Positions 15,262-24,094 of a stretch of DNA of 37,412 nt are shown here, in pieces. Made by a program: the position numbers and the translations under genes. How positions within the stretch are numbered: position 1 is the stretch's first letter; every line of letters begins with the position of its first letter. The stretch is taken from contig DCVQ01000033.1 of NCBI GenBank assembly GCA_002328745.1, positions 44,918-82,329 on the forward strand. Reading direction: 5' to 3'. The stretch comes from Actinobacteria bacterium UBA2184. Lineage in GTDB: Bacteria > Actinomycetota > Coriobacteriia > Anaerosomatales > Anaerosomataceae. A model generated the notes under the pieces. That model had not been told where the DNA came from. It was given only the letters and a program-made list of their open reading frames with translations, and ran no database searches.

Positions 15262-15813
15262 CTAGTCGAGGCTGAAAGACAGCAAACTCGGGCTGAACCT
15301 CTCACCGTCCCAATGCACCTTCACGGTGGCGCTGTAGCCGGTGCTGGCGGTTACCGTGATCAGGTACTCGCCATTCACGGCTTCAGGTGTGTACAGCGGA
15401 GCGTCGTAGGGGTTGGTGATCTGCTTGTTGAAGTTCTCCGACCCGAAGGTGTAGTCGTCGTACGGCTTCGTCGCGCTGCCGAGGGTGCCCGCATGCGCCA
15501 TCCACTCGACCTCGTCGTACCAGCCGTTCCGCTCGTTATCGATGCGGACCTGGCACTGCGAGGCCCCGCTGTTCCCGTAGTTGACACGAACAGACAGGAC
15601 TGCGCCGCTCGCCAGCACCTGATCGGGCTCGGCCGCGGCGTTCGCTCGGTCCTTCTCGTCCTTGTCCATGTCCTCGAGACGGATGCGCTCCTCTTCACGC
15701 ATCTTCTCGACACCGACGCTGTCGGCCGTCTCGAGCAGCGAGCACCCCATCAAAACCAGGGTGACCGCCACCATGGCGAGAGCGACGGAAGATCTGTCTT
15801 TGCGGGAGGACAC
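15262..15813 (-). CDS. Uncharacterised lipoprotein
   Basis: A 183-residue protein that I do not recognise. The N-terminus is a lipoprotein signal (basic MSSRKDR, hydrophobic core, lipobox LVLMGC with the lipidated cysteine at 24). A charged, probably helical stretch rich in E, K, D and R follows (about 30-62), then a beta-rich domain to the end with VLSVRVNYGNSGASQCQVRI and YLITVTASTGYSATVKVHW, which looks like an immunoglobulin-like or C2-like sandwich. It should be anchored to the outer face of the membrane. GTG 13 nt after AAAGGAG sets the start. It stands alone between tRNA-Pro and degV. Confidence 0.75.
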   Translation of the reverse strand: MSSRKDRSSVALAMVAVTLVLMGCSLLETADSVGVEKMREEERIRLEDMDKDEKDRANAAAEPDQVLASGAVLSVRVNYGNSGASQCQVRIDNERNGWYDEVEWMAHAGTLGSATKPYDDYTFGSENFNKQITNPYDAPLYTPEAVNGEYLITVTASTGYSATVKVHWDGERFSPSLLSFSLD

Positions 15814-15935
15814 GGCGCGGCTCCTTTCTCAAGACCAACAACACCCGGGCATCGGTCTGATCATGTACCTGCAGTGTACCTAACAATGCTGACGGCTCAG
15901 CTTCAAACCCGCTCCCCCGACGCTCACAAGACGCA

Positions 15936-15961
15936 ACGGGGCACCCCCAAGGGTGCCCCGT
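15936..15961 (-). terminator. Rho-independent terminator after tRNA-Pro
   Basis: Perfect 11-nt arms ACGGGGCACCC (15936-15946) and GGGTGCCCCGT (15951-15961) with a 4-nt loop lie 9 nt after the tRNA 3' end. On the minus strand the stem is followed by TTGCGTCTTG, a modest T-rich run. Confidence 0.75.
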
Positions 15962-15970
15962 CTCATTCGC

Positions 15971-16047
<77 letters not shown>

Positions 16048-16078
16048 TTCTCATGCCGCCCGTGGGCAGCGAAGCATC

Positions 16079-16107
16079 ATATTAAGGCTCAGGGCGTGGC
16101 GGTTCAA
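16079..16107 (-). promoter_or_regulatory. Promoter of tRNA-Pro
   Basis: Minus-strand TTGAAC (16107-16102) and TAATAT (16084-16079) are exactly 17 nt apart, a strong housekeeping-type promoter. Transcription would begin near 16072, about 25 nt before the mature tRNA. Confidence 0.8.
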
Positions 16108-16141
16108 GGTCGAGTATTCCGCAACGTGCGGGGATCGCCCG

Positions 16142-17338
16142 CTAACCAAGCAGTTCGCGCACCCGGTCAAGGAGCGCCCGTGCGATCGCCTGTTTCGGCA
16201 TCACGGGCAGCTCCTCGGTACCCTCGGCCGAGACGAACAGCACGCGGTTGTCGGCCGTCCCGAAGCCGAGCGATGGGTCGCTCACGTCGTTTGCGACGAT
16301 CAGGTCGACCCGTTTGGAGGCGAGCTTCTCGCGCGCGTGACGCTCCACGTCGCTCGTCTCGGCGGCGAATCCCACCAGCACGGGGCGTGCGCCCTCTCGC
16401 GCACCGAGCTCCGCCAGGATGTCGGGGGTCGGTTCGAGAAGGATCGCGTCGGGTGCGTTCGCCCCCTTCTTGATCTTCCCGGCCTCAGGGCGTGCCGGGC
16501 GGAAGTCGGCCACCGCCGCCGACATCACGATCGCGTCGGCGTCTCCGGCCCGTGCGAGGACCGCGGCGCGCATTTGAAGCGCGGTGTGCACGCGCACCAC
16601 CTCCACACCGAACGGGTCCGCGAGGTGGGTCGGTGCGGTCACCAGCGTGACGCGTGCGCCGCGCCGGGCAGCCTCGGCCGCTATCGCGAAGCCTGTCTTG
16701 CCCGACGAGCGGTTGCCGAGATACCGCACGGGGTCGACGGGCTCCTGCGTGCCCCCTGCCGTCACGAGCACGGAGCGGCCTTCGAGGTCCCGTGCCCGGG
16801 AGGCCTCGGCGAGGACCGCATCGAGGATGGCCTCGACCGGCGCGAGACGCCCCTCCCCTACATCGCCACAGGCGAGGTCGCCCGAGGTCGGATCCACGAT
16901 CACGGCCCCGCGGGCACGCAGCGCCGCGATGTTGGCCTGTGTGATGTCCTTCCGCCACATGTGCATGTTCATCGCCGGCGCGATGATCAGCGGAGCCTCG
17001 GTGGCGAGCGCGGTGGTGGTGAGCAGGTCGTCGGCGCGGCCGTGCGCGAGCTTGGCGATGACGTTCGCCGTGCAGGGCGCGATCACCATCACGTCGGCTT
17101 CCTCGGCGAGCGAGACGTGGTGCACCGGGTCGCCGGGCGAGTCGTCCCACAGCGATACGGCGACCGGCTCGTTGGTGAGCGTGCGGAAGGTGAGAGGCGT
17201 CACGAAACGGGTGGCCGCGCCCGTCATGACCACCTTCACGCGCCTGCCGCGCTTCACCAGCGCGCGTACGAGCTCGCACGTCTTGTAGGCCGCGATGCCG
17301 CCGGTCACGCCGACGACGACGGTCGTCCGTTCCTTCAC
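16142..17338 (-). CDS. coaBC: Bifunctional phosphopantothenoylcysteine decarboxylase / phosphopantothenate-cysteine ligase
   Basis: A 398-residue fusion carrying two consecutive steps of coenzyme A synthesis. The N-terminal CoaC flavoprotein domain (1-185) has VTGGIAAYKTCELV, the catalytic histidine in VHHVSLAEEAD (H74), the PxMNxxMW motif (PAMNMHMW, 121-128) and the active-site cysteine in LACGDVGEGR (C157). The CoaB domain (from about 188) has LVTAGGTQEPVDPVRYLGNR, SSGKTGFAIA, MSAAVADF and GKIKK. The GTG at 17338 follows AGGAGGTGA, a near-perfect ribosome-binding site. It is transcribed divergently from korA and converges on no gene; tRNA-Pro follows downstream on the same strand with its own promoter. 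Confidence 0.97.
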   Translation of the reverse strand: MKERTTVVVGVTGGIAAYKTCELVRALVKRGRRVKVVMTGAATRFVTPLTFRTLTNEPVAVSLWDDSPGDPVHHVSLAEEADVMVIAPCTANVIAKLAHGRADDLLTTTALATEAPLIIAPAMNMHMWRKDITQANIAALRARGAVIVDPTSGDLACGDVGEGRLAPVEAILDAVLAEASRARDLEGRSVLVTAGGTQEPVDPVRYLGNRSSGKTGFAIAAEAARRGARVTLVTAPTHLADPFGVEVVRVHTALQMRAAVLARAGDADAIVMSAAVADFRPARPEAGKIKKGANAPDAILLEPTPDILAELGAREGARPVLVGFAAETSDVERHAREKLASKRVDLIVANDVSDPSLGFGTADNRVLFVSAEGTEELPVMPKQAIARALLDRVRELLG

Positions 17339-17435
17339 GCGCCTCACCTCCTCTCCGTCACCGCAGTATGCGACAGTAGCGGCCAGGGGTACAAACCCTT
17401 GCGTACCTCGTCCGACCCTCAAGGGAGGTCCATCC

Positions 17436-19223
17436 GTGCCACATCCGCCCAAAGGCAGCGAGTTCCGCGTGAAGATCGGTGGACCCGCCGGTGCGGGCAT
17501 CAAGGCCGCGGGGCAGACGCTCGCCCGCTCGTTCGTCGCCGCAGGACTCGAGGTCTTCGACCTGAGCGAGTACCCCTCACTCATCCGGGGCGGCCACAAC
17601 ACCTACACCCTCAGGGTGAGCCAGAAGGCCATATCAAGCCACGTCGAGACTGTGGACGTGCTCGTCGCCCTCAACCGCGAGACCGTCGATCTGCATCTTG
17701 ATGAGATGATCGAGGGCGGCGCGGTGGTCTTCGATCCCGAGACCACCACAACCGACGGATGGCTCCCGAGCACGCGCGTGCGCCCCGTGCCCGTGCCGCT
17801 TGCGAAGTTCGCGAAGGAAGCCGGCGGACCGATCATGGCCAACACCGTCGCCCTCGGCGCCGTGCTCGCCCTCGCCCACTTTCCGCTCGACACGCTGGCC
17901 GAGTCGATCCGCGCGCAGTTCGCGCACAAGGCTCCCGAGATCGCGGAGCAGAACCTCGTCGCCGCCGGACTCGGCTACGCCTACGTGGCGAAGCTGGCGG
18001 GCGACTTCTGGATCAAGGTCCAGCCGCTGCCGGACGCGCCGAAGCGGCTCCTCGTCGACGGCAACGAGGCCGTGGGCCTGGGCGCGCTTGCCGCGGGCAT
18101 CGGCTTCTACGCTGCCTACCCGATGACGCCCGCCTCGTCGCTGCTGCACTTCATGGCCGCCCACGAGCGCGACGCCGGGATCGTGGTGAAGCACACCGAA
18201 GACGAGATCGCCGCGATGAACATGGTCGTGGGCGCCGCCTTCACCGGTGCCCGCGCCATGTGCGCGAGCGCCGGCGGCGGGTTCGCGCTCATGGTCGAGG
18301 CGTTCGGCATGGCCGGCGTGAGCGAGAGCGCGGTCGTGGTGGGCGTCTTCACGCGCCCCGGACCGGCCACCGGTCTCCCCACGTGGACCGAGCAGAGCGA
18401 CTTGCGGTACGTCATCCACGCCGCGCAGGGCGAGTTCCCGAGAGTGGTGCTCGCGCCCGGCGACCGTACCGACGCGTTCGAACTCACCTGGAGGGCGTTC
18501 AACCTCGCCGACCAGCTGCAGACACCGGTGGTGATCCTCGGCGACAGCTACCTGTCGGACAACCGCGAAACGGTGCCCTACTTCGACCTCGACGCGGTGA
18601 CGATCGACCGAGGAAAGCTCGTGACGGAAGGCGACGTGGCCGACCACCCCGAGGCTGTTGATGAGGCCGGACGTTACCTCAGGTACAAGCTCACCGACGA
18701 CGGCGTCTCGATCCGCGTCCTGCCTGGCGTGACCGGCGCGATCCAGCTCGGCAACTCGTACGAACACGACGAGTACGGGTACGGCTCGGCGGGCGAACCG
18801 GCGGACATGCGCGCCGCGCAGAACGAGAAACGGATGACCAAGCTCGAGCTGGCACGCACCCTTGTACCGCCGCCCGCGGCCTTCGGCGCCGACGCCACCG
18901 AAGCCGACGTGGCGGTGCTGCTCTTCGGCACCACCAAGGGGCCCGTCCTCGAGGCGGTACGGTGGCTCGAGCCCGACGGCGTCAAGGTGGCGGTCATGCA
19001 GGTCGTGACGCTCTGGCCCTTCCCCGCCGAGGAGGTCACGGCGTTCCTCGGCGCTGCGAAACGCACCGTGATCATCGAGGGCAACTACACGGGCCAGCTT
19101 CAGGGGCTCGTGCGCGAGCAGTGCCTGCGCGACGTGGACGAAACCCTCCACCGCTACGACGGGCGGCCGTTCTCCCCCGAGATGGTCTACGCCAAGCTGA
19201 AGGAGGTGGCCGAGAATGCCTGA
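17436..19223 (+). CDS. korA: 2-oxoacid:acceptor oxidoreductase, gamma-alpha fused subunit
   Basis: A 595-residue large subunit of a ferredoxin-dependent 2-oxoacid oxidoreductase. Residues 1-190 form the gamma domain (VKIGGPAGAGIKAAGQTLAR, PSLIRGGHNTY). The alpha domain starts with VDGNEAVGLGALAAG and continues FYAAYPMTPASSLLHFM; a domain II region (VAVLLFGTTKGPVLEAV) closes the protein. It acts with the TPP-binding beta subunit to convert a 2-oxo acid and CoA to acyl-CoA, CO2 and reduced ferredoxin, or the reverse. 2-Oxoglutarate is the common assignment, but pyruvate or branched oxo acids are not excluded. GTG 17436 follows AAGGGAGGT. It overlaps korB by 8 nt. Confidence 0.93.
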   Translation: MPHPPKGSEFRVKIGGPAGAGIKAAGQTLARSFVAAGLEVFDLSEYPSLIRGGHNTYTLRVSQKAISSHVETVDVLVALNRETVDLHLDEMIEGGAVVFDPETTTTDGWLPSTRVRPVPVPLAKFAKEAGGPIMANTVALGAVLALAHFPLDTLAESIRAQFAHKAPEIAEQNLVAAGLGYAYVAKLAGDFWIKVQPLPDAPKRLLVDGNEAVGLGALAAGIGFYAAYPMTPASSLLHFMAAHERDAGIVVKHTEDEIAAMNMVVGAAFTGARAMCASAGGGFALMVEAFGMAGVSESAVVVGVFTRPGPATGLPTWTEQSDLRYVIHAAQGEFPRVVLAPGDRTDAFELTWRAFNLADQLQTPVVILGDSYLSDNRETVPYFDLDAVTIDRGKLVTEGDVADHPEAVDEAGRYLRYKLTDDGVSIRVLPGVTGAIQLGNSYEHDEYGYGSAGEPADMRAAQNEKRMTKLELARTLVPPPAAFGADATEADVAVLLFGTTKGPVLEAVRWLEPDGVKVAVMQVVTLWPFPAEEVTAFLGAAKRTVIIEGNYTGQLQGLVREQCLRDVDETLHRYDGRPFSPEMVYAKLKEVAENA

Positions 19224-20100
19224 CATCTCCGAGATCACCGGCGCGATGGCGCCGACGTGGTGTCCCGGCTGCGGCAACTACAACATGCAGAAGGCACTCG
19301 CCGAGGTGCTCGCCGAGAGCGGCATGCGTTTCGAGGACTACGCCATGGTGTGGGGCATCGGCTGCCACGGCAACGGTGCCGACTTCTACCGCTCGCAAGG
19401 CTTCCACGGCCTGCACGGCCGCGCGCTGCCGCTCGCGACCGGCATCGCGCTCACCAACCCGAACCTGAAGGTCATCGTGAACATGGGCGACGGCGACGGA
19501 TACGGCATCGGCGGCAACCACTTCATCCACTCGGTCCGCCGCAACATCGACCTGGTGGCCATCTACCACAACAACCAGATCTACGGCCTCACGACCGGCC
19601 AGGCGTCCCCCACCTCCGAGCAGTTCATGAAGACGCCGAGCACGCCCGGCGGCGTGGTGGAGGAGCCGGTGAACCCCGTGGGAGTGGCCATCGCGCAGGG
19701 CGCCACGTTCGTGGCGCGCGGCTTCGCCGGCGACGTGGAGCACCTGAAGGACCTGTACCGCCAGGCACTCGCGCACGAGGGGTTCTCGCTCGTCGACGTC
19801 TACCAGCCGTGCGTGACCTGGAACAAGGTGAACACGTTCAAGTGGTTCCGCGACCGCGTGTACAGGCTCGAGGAACTCGAAGGCTACGACGCCACCAGCC
19901 GCACCGCGGCGTTCGAGATGTCGATGTCCACTTTCCACGAGCTCACGTGCGCGCCCGACGAGTGCCGCATCCCCATCGGCGTCTTCTACCGCGAAGCCGA
20001 CTCGTTCACGTATCAGGACGGCCTGCCGCAGCTCGACCGGCCGATGTGGAAGCACGCCGAGAAGCCACGGGACATCGCGGCGATCCTAGAGACGTACTGA
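19216..20100 (+). CDS. korB: 2-oxoacid:ferredoxin oxidoreductase, beta subunit
   Basis: A 294-residue TPP-binding subunit. Four cysteines suited to one [4Fe-4S] cluster are present: C16 and C19 in WCPGCG, C50 in GIGCHGNG and C199 in YQPCVTWN. The thiamine diphosphate/Mg motif is GDGDGYGIGGNH (91-102), with N120 in IYHNNQIYGLTTGQ completing it. With korA it forms the whole enzyme; no separate delta (two-cluster ferredoxin) subunit is adjacent, as usual for the two-gene type. Electrons would go to an external ferredoxin. The gene ends 34 nt before the convergent fucose-isomerase-like gene. Confidence 0.95.
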   Translation: MPDISEITGAMAPTWCPGCGNYNMQKALAEVLAESGMRFEDYAMVWGIGCHGNGADFYRSQGFHGLHGRALPLATGIALTNPNLKVIVNMGDGDGYGIGGNHFIHSVRRNIDLVAIYHNNQIYGLTTGQASPTSEQFMKTPSTPGGVVEEPVNPVGVAIAQGATFVARGFAGDVEHLKDLYRQALAHEGFSLVDVYQPCVTWNKVNTFKWFRDRVYRLEELEGYDATSRTAAFEMSMSTFHELTCAPDECRIPIGVFYREADSFTYQDGLPQLDRPMWKHAEKPRDIAAILETY

Positions 20101-20120
20101 CGAGGACTGCTCCGCAGCCT

Positions 20121-20133
20121 GCGCCTCAGGCGC
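20121..20133. terminator. Small hairpin between convergent genes
   Basis: GCGCC and GGCGC around TCA lie in the 34-nt gap between korB and the minus-strand gene. It is short and lacks T tracts; a bidirectional terminator is possible but weakly supported. Confidence 0.25.
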
Positions 20134-20134
20134 G

Positions 20135-21376
20135 CTACAGCATCGTCTCCCACCACTCGGTGAGGCGCGCTGCATGGTGCCCGCGCACGAGGACGAGATG
20201 GTTTCCGAGCGGCGCGCGCAGCAGGTCGCTCACGTGACCGGTGCGAAGCGCGATGTCCACCTGGGTGCGGCACAGGTTCTCCGCGTCCCCCCGTGCCATG
20301 ATCGCGCCCTCGGCCACCCAGAGAGCGTCCATCATCGTCCCGCCGATGCGCAGGAGCGTCACCGGTCCGAGCGGCAGGTCTCCCTGGATGCCCACGCCGA
20401 GTCCTGACTCGAAGTGCGAACGCAGCCGGTACCGTTCCACCATCCCGCGCGGCACGGTGCAGTGAGCGAGCTTCAGGGTGTTCGCGGCCTCGTCGAGCTC
20501 GGCGGGGTTGGCCATCCACGGCAGTTCCCCGGTGAGCAGGTACGCCCACAGCAGCCCCACGGTGCTCACGAGGTCCCCCTCGCAGCCGGCGATGATGCCT
20601 GCATCCGCCAGGGCCGAGAGCGCGAAGCACCCGGTCGTGCCGCGGTCGAGCACGAGGTCGAAGCACCGCAGCGTGAGCGCGTCGAGTCGGTGACGCTCCA
20701 CGAGCGAGGCGAGCGCGGTGTTCACGCGCGCCACCTCGGTGATGGCGTCCGGCGAAGGCTCGGCACACGACTCGGCTCCCTCCACCAGCGAGGCGGCGCC
20801 GCTTGCGGCCGCCTCCGGTGTGACCGCGTCGATCGCGGCGGTCAGCTCGTCCATCCCGATCCTCACCACCTCGGGACCCCAGACGTCGTGGACCACGTCC
20901 GCGCCGGGAGAGCTGGCGACCAACCAGTCCGATGGCTCGCCGACAAGCCCGATGCGGGTGTCGAGCAGCCGCGTGCGCACCGCCATGTCGTCGAGCGCGA
21001 CATCGAGCGTCGCGAGTCCCGCACCGTCATCGGGCCCCTGGAGGAAGACGATCCGGCCCGGTATGCCGTCCTGCTGCAGGCGCGCGAGCACTTCGAGCGA
21101 TGCGGGCAGCGAGTTGTTGCCGGGATGTGCGACGAGCAGCACCGGCTCGCCCGGACGCTCCGCGGCACGAAGGTCGCGCACGTCCAGCAGAGCGCGCTCG
21201 GTACCGCCCGTCGCGATCACGTACAGGAGCGGGGCCGGCTCGGCGAAGCGCCCGGCCGTCCAGCGCTCGCCGCCTCGCTGCTCGAGCGTTTTTGTGTACG
21301 CCGCGACGACGCTCTCCTCCTGTCCTGCGCCGGCGAAGGGCGGAACGACGGGAACGAATCCGAAGCGAGCTGACAT
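20135..21376 (-). CDS. L-fucose/L-arabinose isomerase-like protein
   Basis: A 413-residue protein of the fucose-isomerase-like fold. Landmarks are LVAHPGNNSLPASLEVLARL and GLVGEPSDWLVAS in the N-terminal Rossmann-like half, CFDLV and GCEGDLVSTVGLLW in the middle, MANPAELDEAANTLKLAHC, and the C-terminal GNHLVLVRGHH. By analogy with FucI and AraA, E266, D268 and H393 are candidate metal ligands. Authentic FucI is about 590 residues and AraA about 500, so this is a short variant whose substrate is unknown. The ATG at 21376 follows AGGAGG. No sugar kinase, aldolase or transporter is adjacent, so a role in sugar catabolism is not supported by context. Confidence 0.75.
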   Translation of the reverse strand: MSARFGFVPVVPPFAGAGQEESVVAAYTKTLEQRGGERWTAGRFAEPAPLLYVIATGGTERALLDVRDLRAAERPGEPVLLVAHPGNNSLPASLEVLARLQQDGIPGRIVFLQGPDDGAGLATLDVALDDMAVRTRLLDTRIGLVGEPSDWLVASSPGADVVHDVWGPEVVRIGMDELTAAIDAVTPEAAASGAASLVEGAESCAEPSPDAITEVARVNTALASLVERHRLDALTLRCFDLVLDRGTTGCFALSALADAGIIAGCEGDLVSTVGLLWAYLLTGELPWMANPAELDEAANTLKLAHCTVPRGMVERYRLRSHFESGLGVGIQGDLPLGPVTLLRIGGTMMDALWVAEGAIMARGDAENLCRTQVDIALRTGHVSDLLRAPLGNHLVLVRGHHAARLTEWWETML

Positions 21377-21406
21377 CGGCTGCCTCCTGAGTATCGGTCG
21401 ACAGGT

Positions 21407-21421
21407 GATAGGTACCCTATC
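21407..21421. promoter_or_regulatory. Palindrome between divergent genes
   Basis: GATAGG and CCTATC flank TAC in the 82-nt gap between the fucose-isomerase-like gene and the plus-strand lipoprotein gene. It could be an operator or part of overlapping promoters; no clear -35/-10 pair was identified on either strand. Confidence 0.35.
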
Positions 21422-21458
21422 GCACCCCCTCGCGACCCCTTCGGGTATGCTCTCCAGC

Positions 21459-22571
21459 ATGCCGAACCACACGAGACAGCGAACACGCGCCGCAGCCCTT
21501 TTGGCCGCTTGTGGCCTGACGGTCTCGCTTGCCGCGTGCGCGGGCGGCCTGCCCGGTGGGGTCGTCTACCCCCACATCACGCCCGCCGAGGGCTCGCCGC
21601 GGGTCGTGACGCACACGTTCACGTTCGAGGACTCGCCCGTGTCCCTCGCCGTGACGGTGGATGGCGGGGTGTATGCCGGCGCGACCGCGTCCAAGAAGAG
21701 CGTCACGCGCTTCGGCAACGCGCGCGAGAACGACTGGATCCAGGACTACTACCCGGCATTCATCGAAGAGGAGCACCAGGACGCCTTCTACGACGCGCTC
21801 CTCTCGTCGCTGCGCGCTGTCCGCGACGAGCGCACACTTGACGCCGACCGCTATGCCGAGCTGATCACGGTCTTCGTGCAGTCGCTCGACTACCGCACCG
21901 ACCCCGTCGACCTCTCGCCGAAGTTCCCCATCGAGACGTTCGTCGAGCTCGGCGGCGACTGCGACGACAAGACCCTGCTGCTCGCCGGGCTCCTCTCGCG
22001 CGAGGGCTACGACGTGGCGGTGATGCTCTTCGATGCCGAGCAGCACGTCGCGCTCGGCATCCGCGAGGACGGCGACGGCTACGCCGGGACCGGCTACGCG
22101 TTCGTCGAGACGACGGCACCCGGATTCGTCGGCATGGTCCCCGACGAGCTCGCCGGCGGCGTCACGCTGGCATCGCCCCCGCAGGTGTTCTCCATCGACG
22201 GCGGCACGACGCGCTTCACAGCCGGCGACGAGGTTCGCGCCATCCTCGAGACGCGCGAGGCCGCGATCGCCGAAGCGAGCCGGCTCGTGACCGAGATCGA
22301 GACCGCCGATGCCGAGCTTGCCGTTCTGGCGGCATCGGTCGAGACGGACCGCGCACGTCTCGACGCGCTGCGCGCCGCGGGGGACCTTGCCGCCTACAAC
22401 GCCGGGGTGGCGCCCTACAACCGGCACGTGGACGAGTACAACGACGCCGTCACGGCCCGCAACGCCCTCGCAGAGCGATACGCCGCGCTCGCCTCCCTCG
22501 AAGACCTCATCGTCGACGGCCTGGCGGATCGCTTCGGCACGTACCGCTCGATACTGGCGCATCCGCTCTAG
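21459..22571 (+). CDS. Lipoprotein with transglutaminase-like domain and coiled coil
   Basis: A 370-residue predicted lipoprotein. The signal ends at the lipobox SLAAC with C27 lipidated. Residues about 90-225 look like a transglutaminase/cysteine-protease-like domain: the candidate nucleophile C168 in ELGGDCDDKTLLLAGLL, H196 in AEQHVALGI and the acidic E217 in AFVETTAPG have the order Cys-His-Asp/Glu. About 262-350 is alanine- and glutamate-rich with heptad-like spacing and probably forms a coiled coil. An extracytoplasmic role in cross-linking, cleaving or binding cell-wall peptides is plausible but unproven. ATG 21459 is used; ATG 21447 is equally possible, and neither has a good ribosome-binding site. 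Confidence 0.78.
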   Translation: MPNHTRQRTRAAALLAACGLTVSLAACAGGLPGGVVYPHITPAEGSPRVVTHTFTFEDSPVSLAVTVDGGVYAGATASKKSVTRFGNARENDWIQDYYPAFIEEEHQDAFYDALLSSLRAVRDERTLDADRYAELITVFVQSLDYRTDPVDLSPKFPIETFVELGGDCDDKTLLLAGLLSREGYDVAVMLFDAEQHVALGIREDGDGYAGTGYAFVETTAPGFVGMVPDELAGGVTLASPPQVFSIDGGTTRFTAGDEVRAILETREAAIAEASRLVTEIETADAELAVLAASVETDRARLDALRAAGDLAAYNAGVAPYNRHVDEYNDAVTARNALAERYAALASLEDLIVDGLADRFGTYRSILAHPL

Positions 22572-22709
22572 CCGGGGCTCGTGCGGCGCGATCGCGTCGC
22601 CGTTCATCATCTCTTCACATCCGCTTCCGCACCCGTTCACCCGCTGCCCGTATACCTTGGGAGGCATATCGCGCGGGGCCGAGGGCGCCGCAACCAACGA
22701 GGAGGGTAC

Positions 22710-23954
22710 ATGGCGCTCGAGAAGGCTCCCCGCGGACCGCGATCAGCGGCACGCATCATACGTTGGGCTGTGCTCGGCGCCGTGCTGGCGACCGTCACCG
22801 TCCTTGCGGTACTGCACCAGAAGCTCGGCGTCGGCAAGCCCGTGGGCGTCGACGCGCTCTGCCCGTTCGGTGGGCTCGAGACGCTCGGCTCGTGGCTGAG
22901 CGACGGGCTCCTCCTCAAGCGGGTGGCGCTCTCCAGCCTGCTGCTTCTGGGCGCGAGCGTCGGCACGGCGCTCGTCTTCCGACGCGCGTTCTGCGGACGC
23001 ATCTGCGCCCTCGGGTTCCTCCAGGAGGCGTTCGGCGGGCTCGGACGCAAGCTCTTCCGGCGACGGCTGACGATGCCCGCATGGCTCGATCGTCCGGCGC
23101 GCTACCTCAAGTACGTCGTGCTGGTGGTGGTGCTCTGGCTCACATGGCAGGCCGCCGACCTGGTCATCCGCCCCTACGACCCGTGGGCGGCGTACAACCA
23201 CCTGTCTTCGGCCGAGGTCTTCACGGAGTTCGGCATCGGTCTGGCCATCCTCGGCGTGTCGTTGGCGGGCTCCGTGCTCTACGACCGCTTCTTCTGCAAG
23301 TACGCGTGCCCGATGGGCGCGTTCCTCGGGCTCATCTCGCGCGTGAGCATCTTCAAGATCAGGCGCAACGCGGAGACGTGCATCGACTGCAAGCTGTGCG
23401 ACAAGGCATGCCCGGTGAACGTCGTCGTGTCGACGGCCGAGTCGGTTACCAGCCCCGAGTGCATCGACTGCGGCGAGTGTGTCGCCGCGTGCCCGGTCAA
23501 GGACACGCTCGCGGCCGGCACCCGCTCGGGCTTCACGCTCTCGCCCGTCGCGACCGCGATCGCCTCGGTCGGCACCTTCGCGCTCCTCGTCGCGATCGCC
23601 ACCGGCGCGGGTCTGTTCGACTGGACCGTGGAGACGCTCGCCGACGCCCGCGAGGACGCCGCCCGCGAGGCCGGAGTCGCGGTGAGCGACCTCCCGTTCG
23701 ACACGTCGCTGATCAAGGGCAGCACCACGATGTCGGAAGTGGTGGACGCGACGGGCATACCCACCGATGTGTTCACCGCGGTCTACGGCATACCGTCGGC
23801 CGAGATGGACGGGCAGCTCAAGAACCTCAAGGACACATACGGCTGCTCGCCCGGCGAAGTGCGTGCGTTCGTCGACTACTATCTCGCCGATCCGGCGGGC
23901 GCGCTCTCCTACGTGCCCGGTCAGTTCCACGACGAGGAGACCGAGGAGCACTAG
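22710..23954 (+). CDS. NapH/CcoG-like membrane polyferredoxin
   Basis: A 414-residue membrane iron-sulphur protein. N-terminal helices (about 17-35 and 72-91) are followed by the paired cytoplasmic-face motifs FCGRICALGFLQE (C95, C99) and FCKYACPMGAFL (C196, C200), as in NapH and related quinol-oxidising proteins. Two ferredoxin motifs follow: C224, C227, C230, C234 and C251, C254, C257, C261, enough for two [4Fe-4S] clusters. C51 in LCPFGGLET is also typical. After one more helix a small helical domain (about 335-405, VVDATGIPTDVFTAVYGIP) closes the protein. It likely moves electrons between quinol and soluble acceptors. ATG 22710 follows GAGGAGGG. The partner oxidoreductase is not in the window. 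Confidence 0.88.
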   Translation: MALEKAPRGPRSAARIIRWAVLGAVLATVTVLAVLHQKLGVGKPVGVDALCPFGGLETLGSWLSDGLLLKRVALSSLLLLGASVGTALVFRRAFCGRICALGFLQEAFGGLGRKLFRRRLTMPAWLDRPARYLKYVVLVVVLWLTWQAADLVIRPYDPWAAYNHLSSAEVFTEFGIGLAILGVSLAGSVLYDRFFCKYACPMGAFLGLISRVSIFKIRRNAETCIDCKLCDKACPVNVVVSTAESVTSPECIDCGECVAACPVKDTLAAGTRSGFTLSPVATAIASVGTFALLVAIATGAGLFDWTVETLADAREDAAREAGVAVSDLPFDTSLIKGSTTMSEVVDATGIPTDVFTAVYGIPSAEMDGQLKNLKDTYGCSPGEVRAFVDYYLADPAGALSYVPGQFHDEETEEH

Positions 23955-24003
23955 GCACCCTCAGCCCCCCAGCCCCTCAGCCTGCCCATCCTCCGCACCC
24001 CGG

Positions 24004-24032
24004 GGGGACCGGTCGCCACGCGGCCGGTCCCC
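24004..24032 (+). terminator. Hairpin after the polyferredoxin gene
   Basis: GGGGACCGG (24004-24012) pairs with CCGGTCCCC (24024-24032), with three further inner pairs, leaving a 5-nt loop. It lies about 50 nt past the stop. The T run is poor (TCGTCAT), so termination is likely but not certain. Confidence 0.5.
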
Positions 24033-24094
24033 TCGTCATAGGGCGGGCGGCCTCGGGTATCATCGAGAGAAGCCAGCCCAGGGAGGAGATGCCG

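Noticed and set aside
17634..19277. Long open frame antisense to korA (547 codons), and similar long frames such as 2030-4315 on the plus strand
   Set aside because: High GC content lowers stop-codon frequency in shadow frames; the translations are arginine- and histidine-rich, have no recognisable motif, and lie opposite clear genes.
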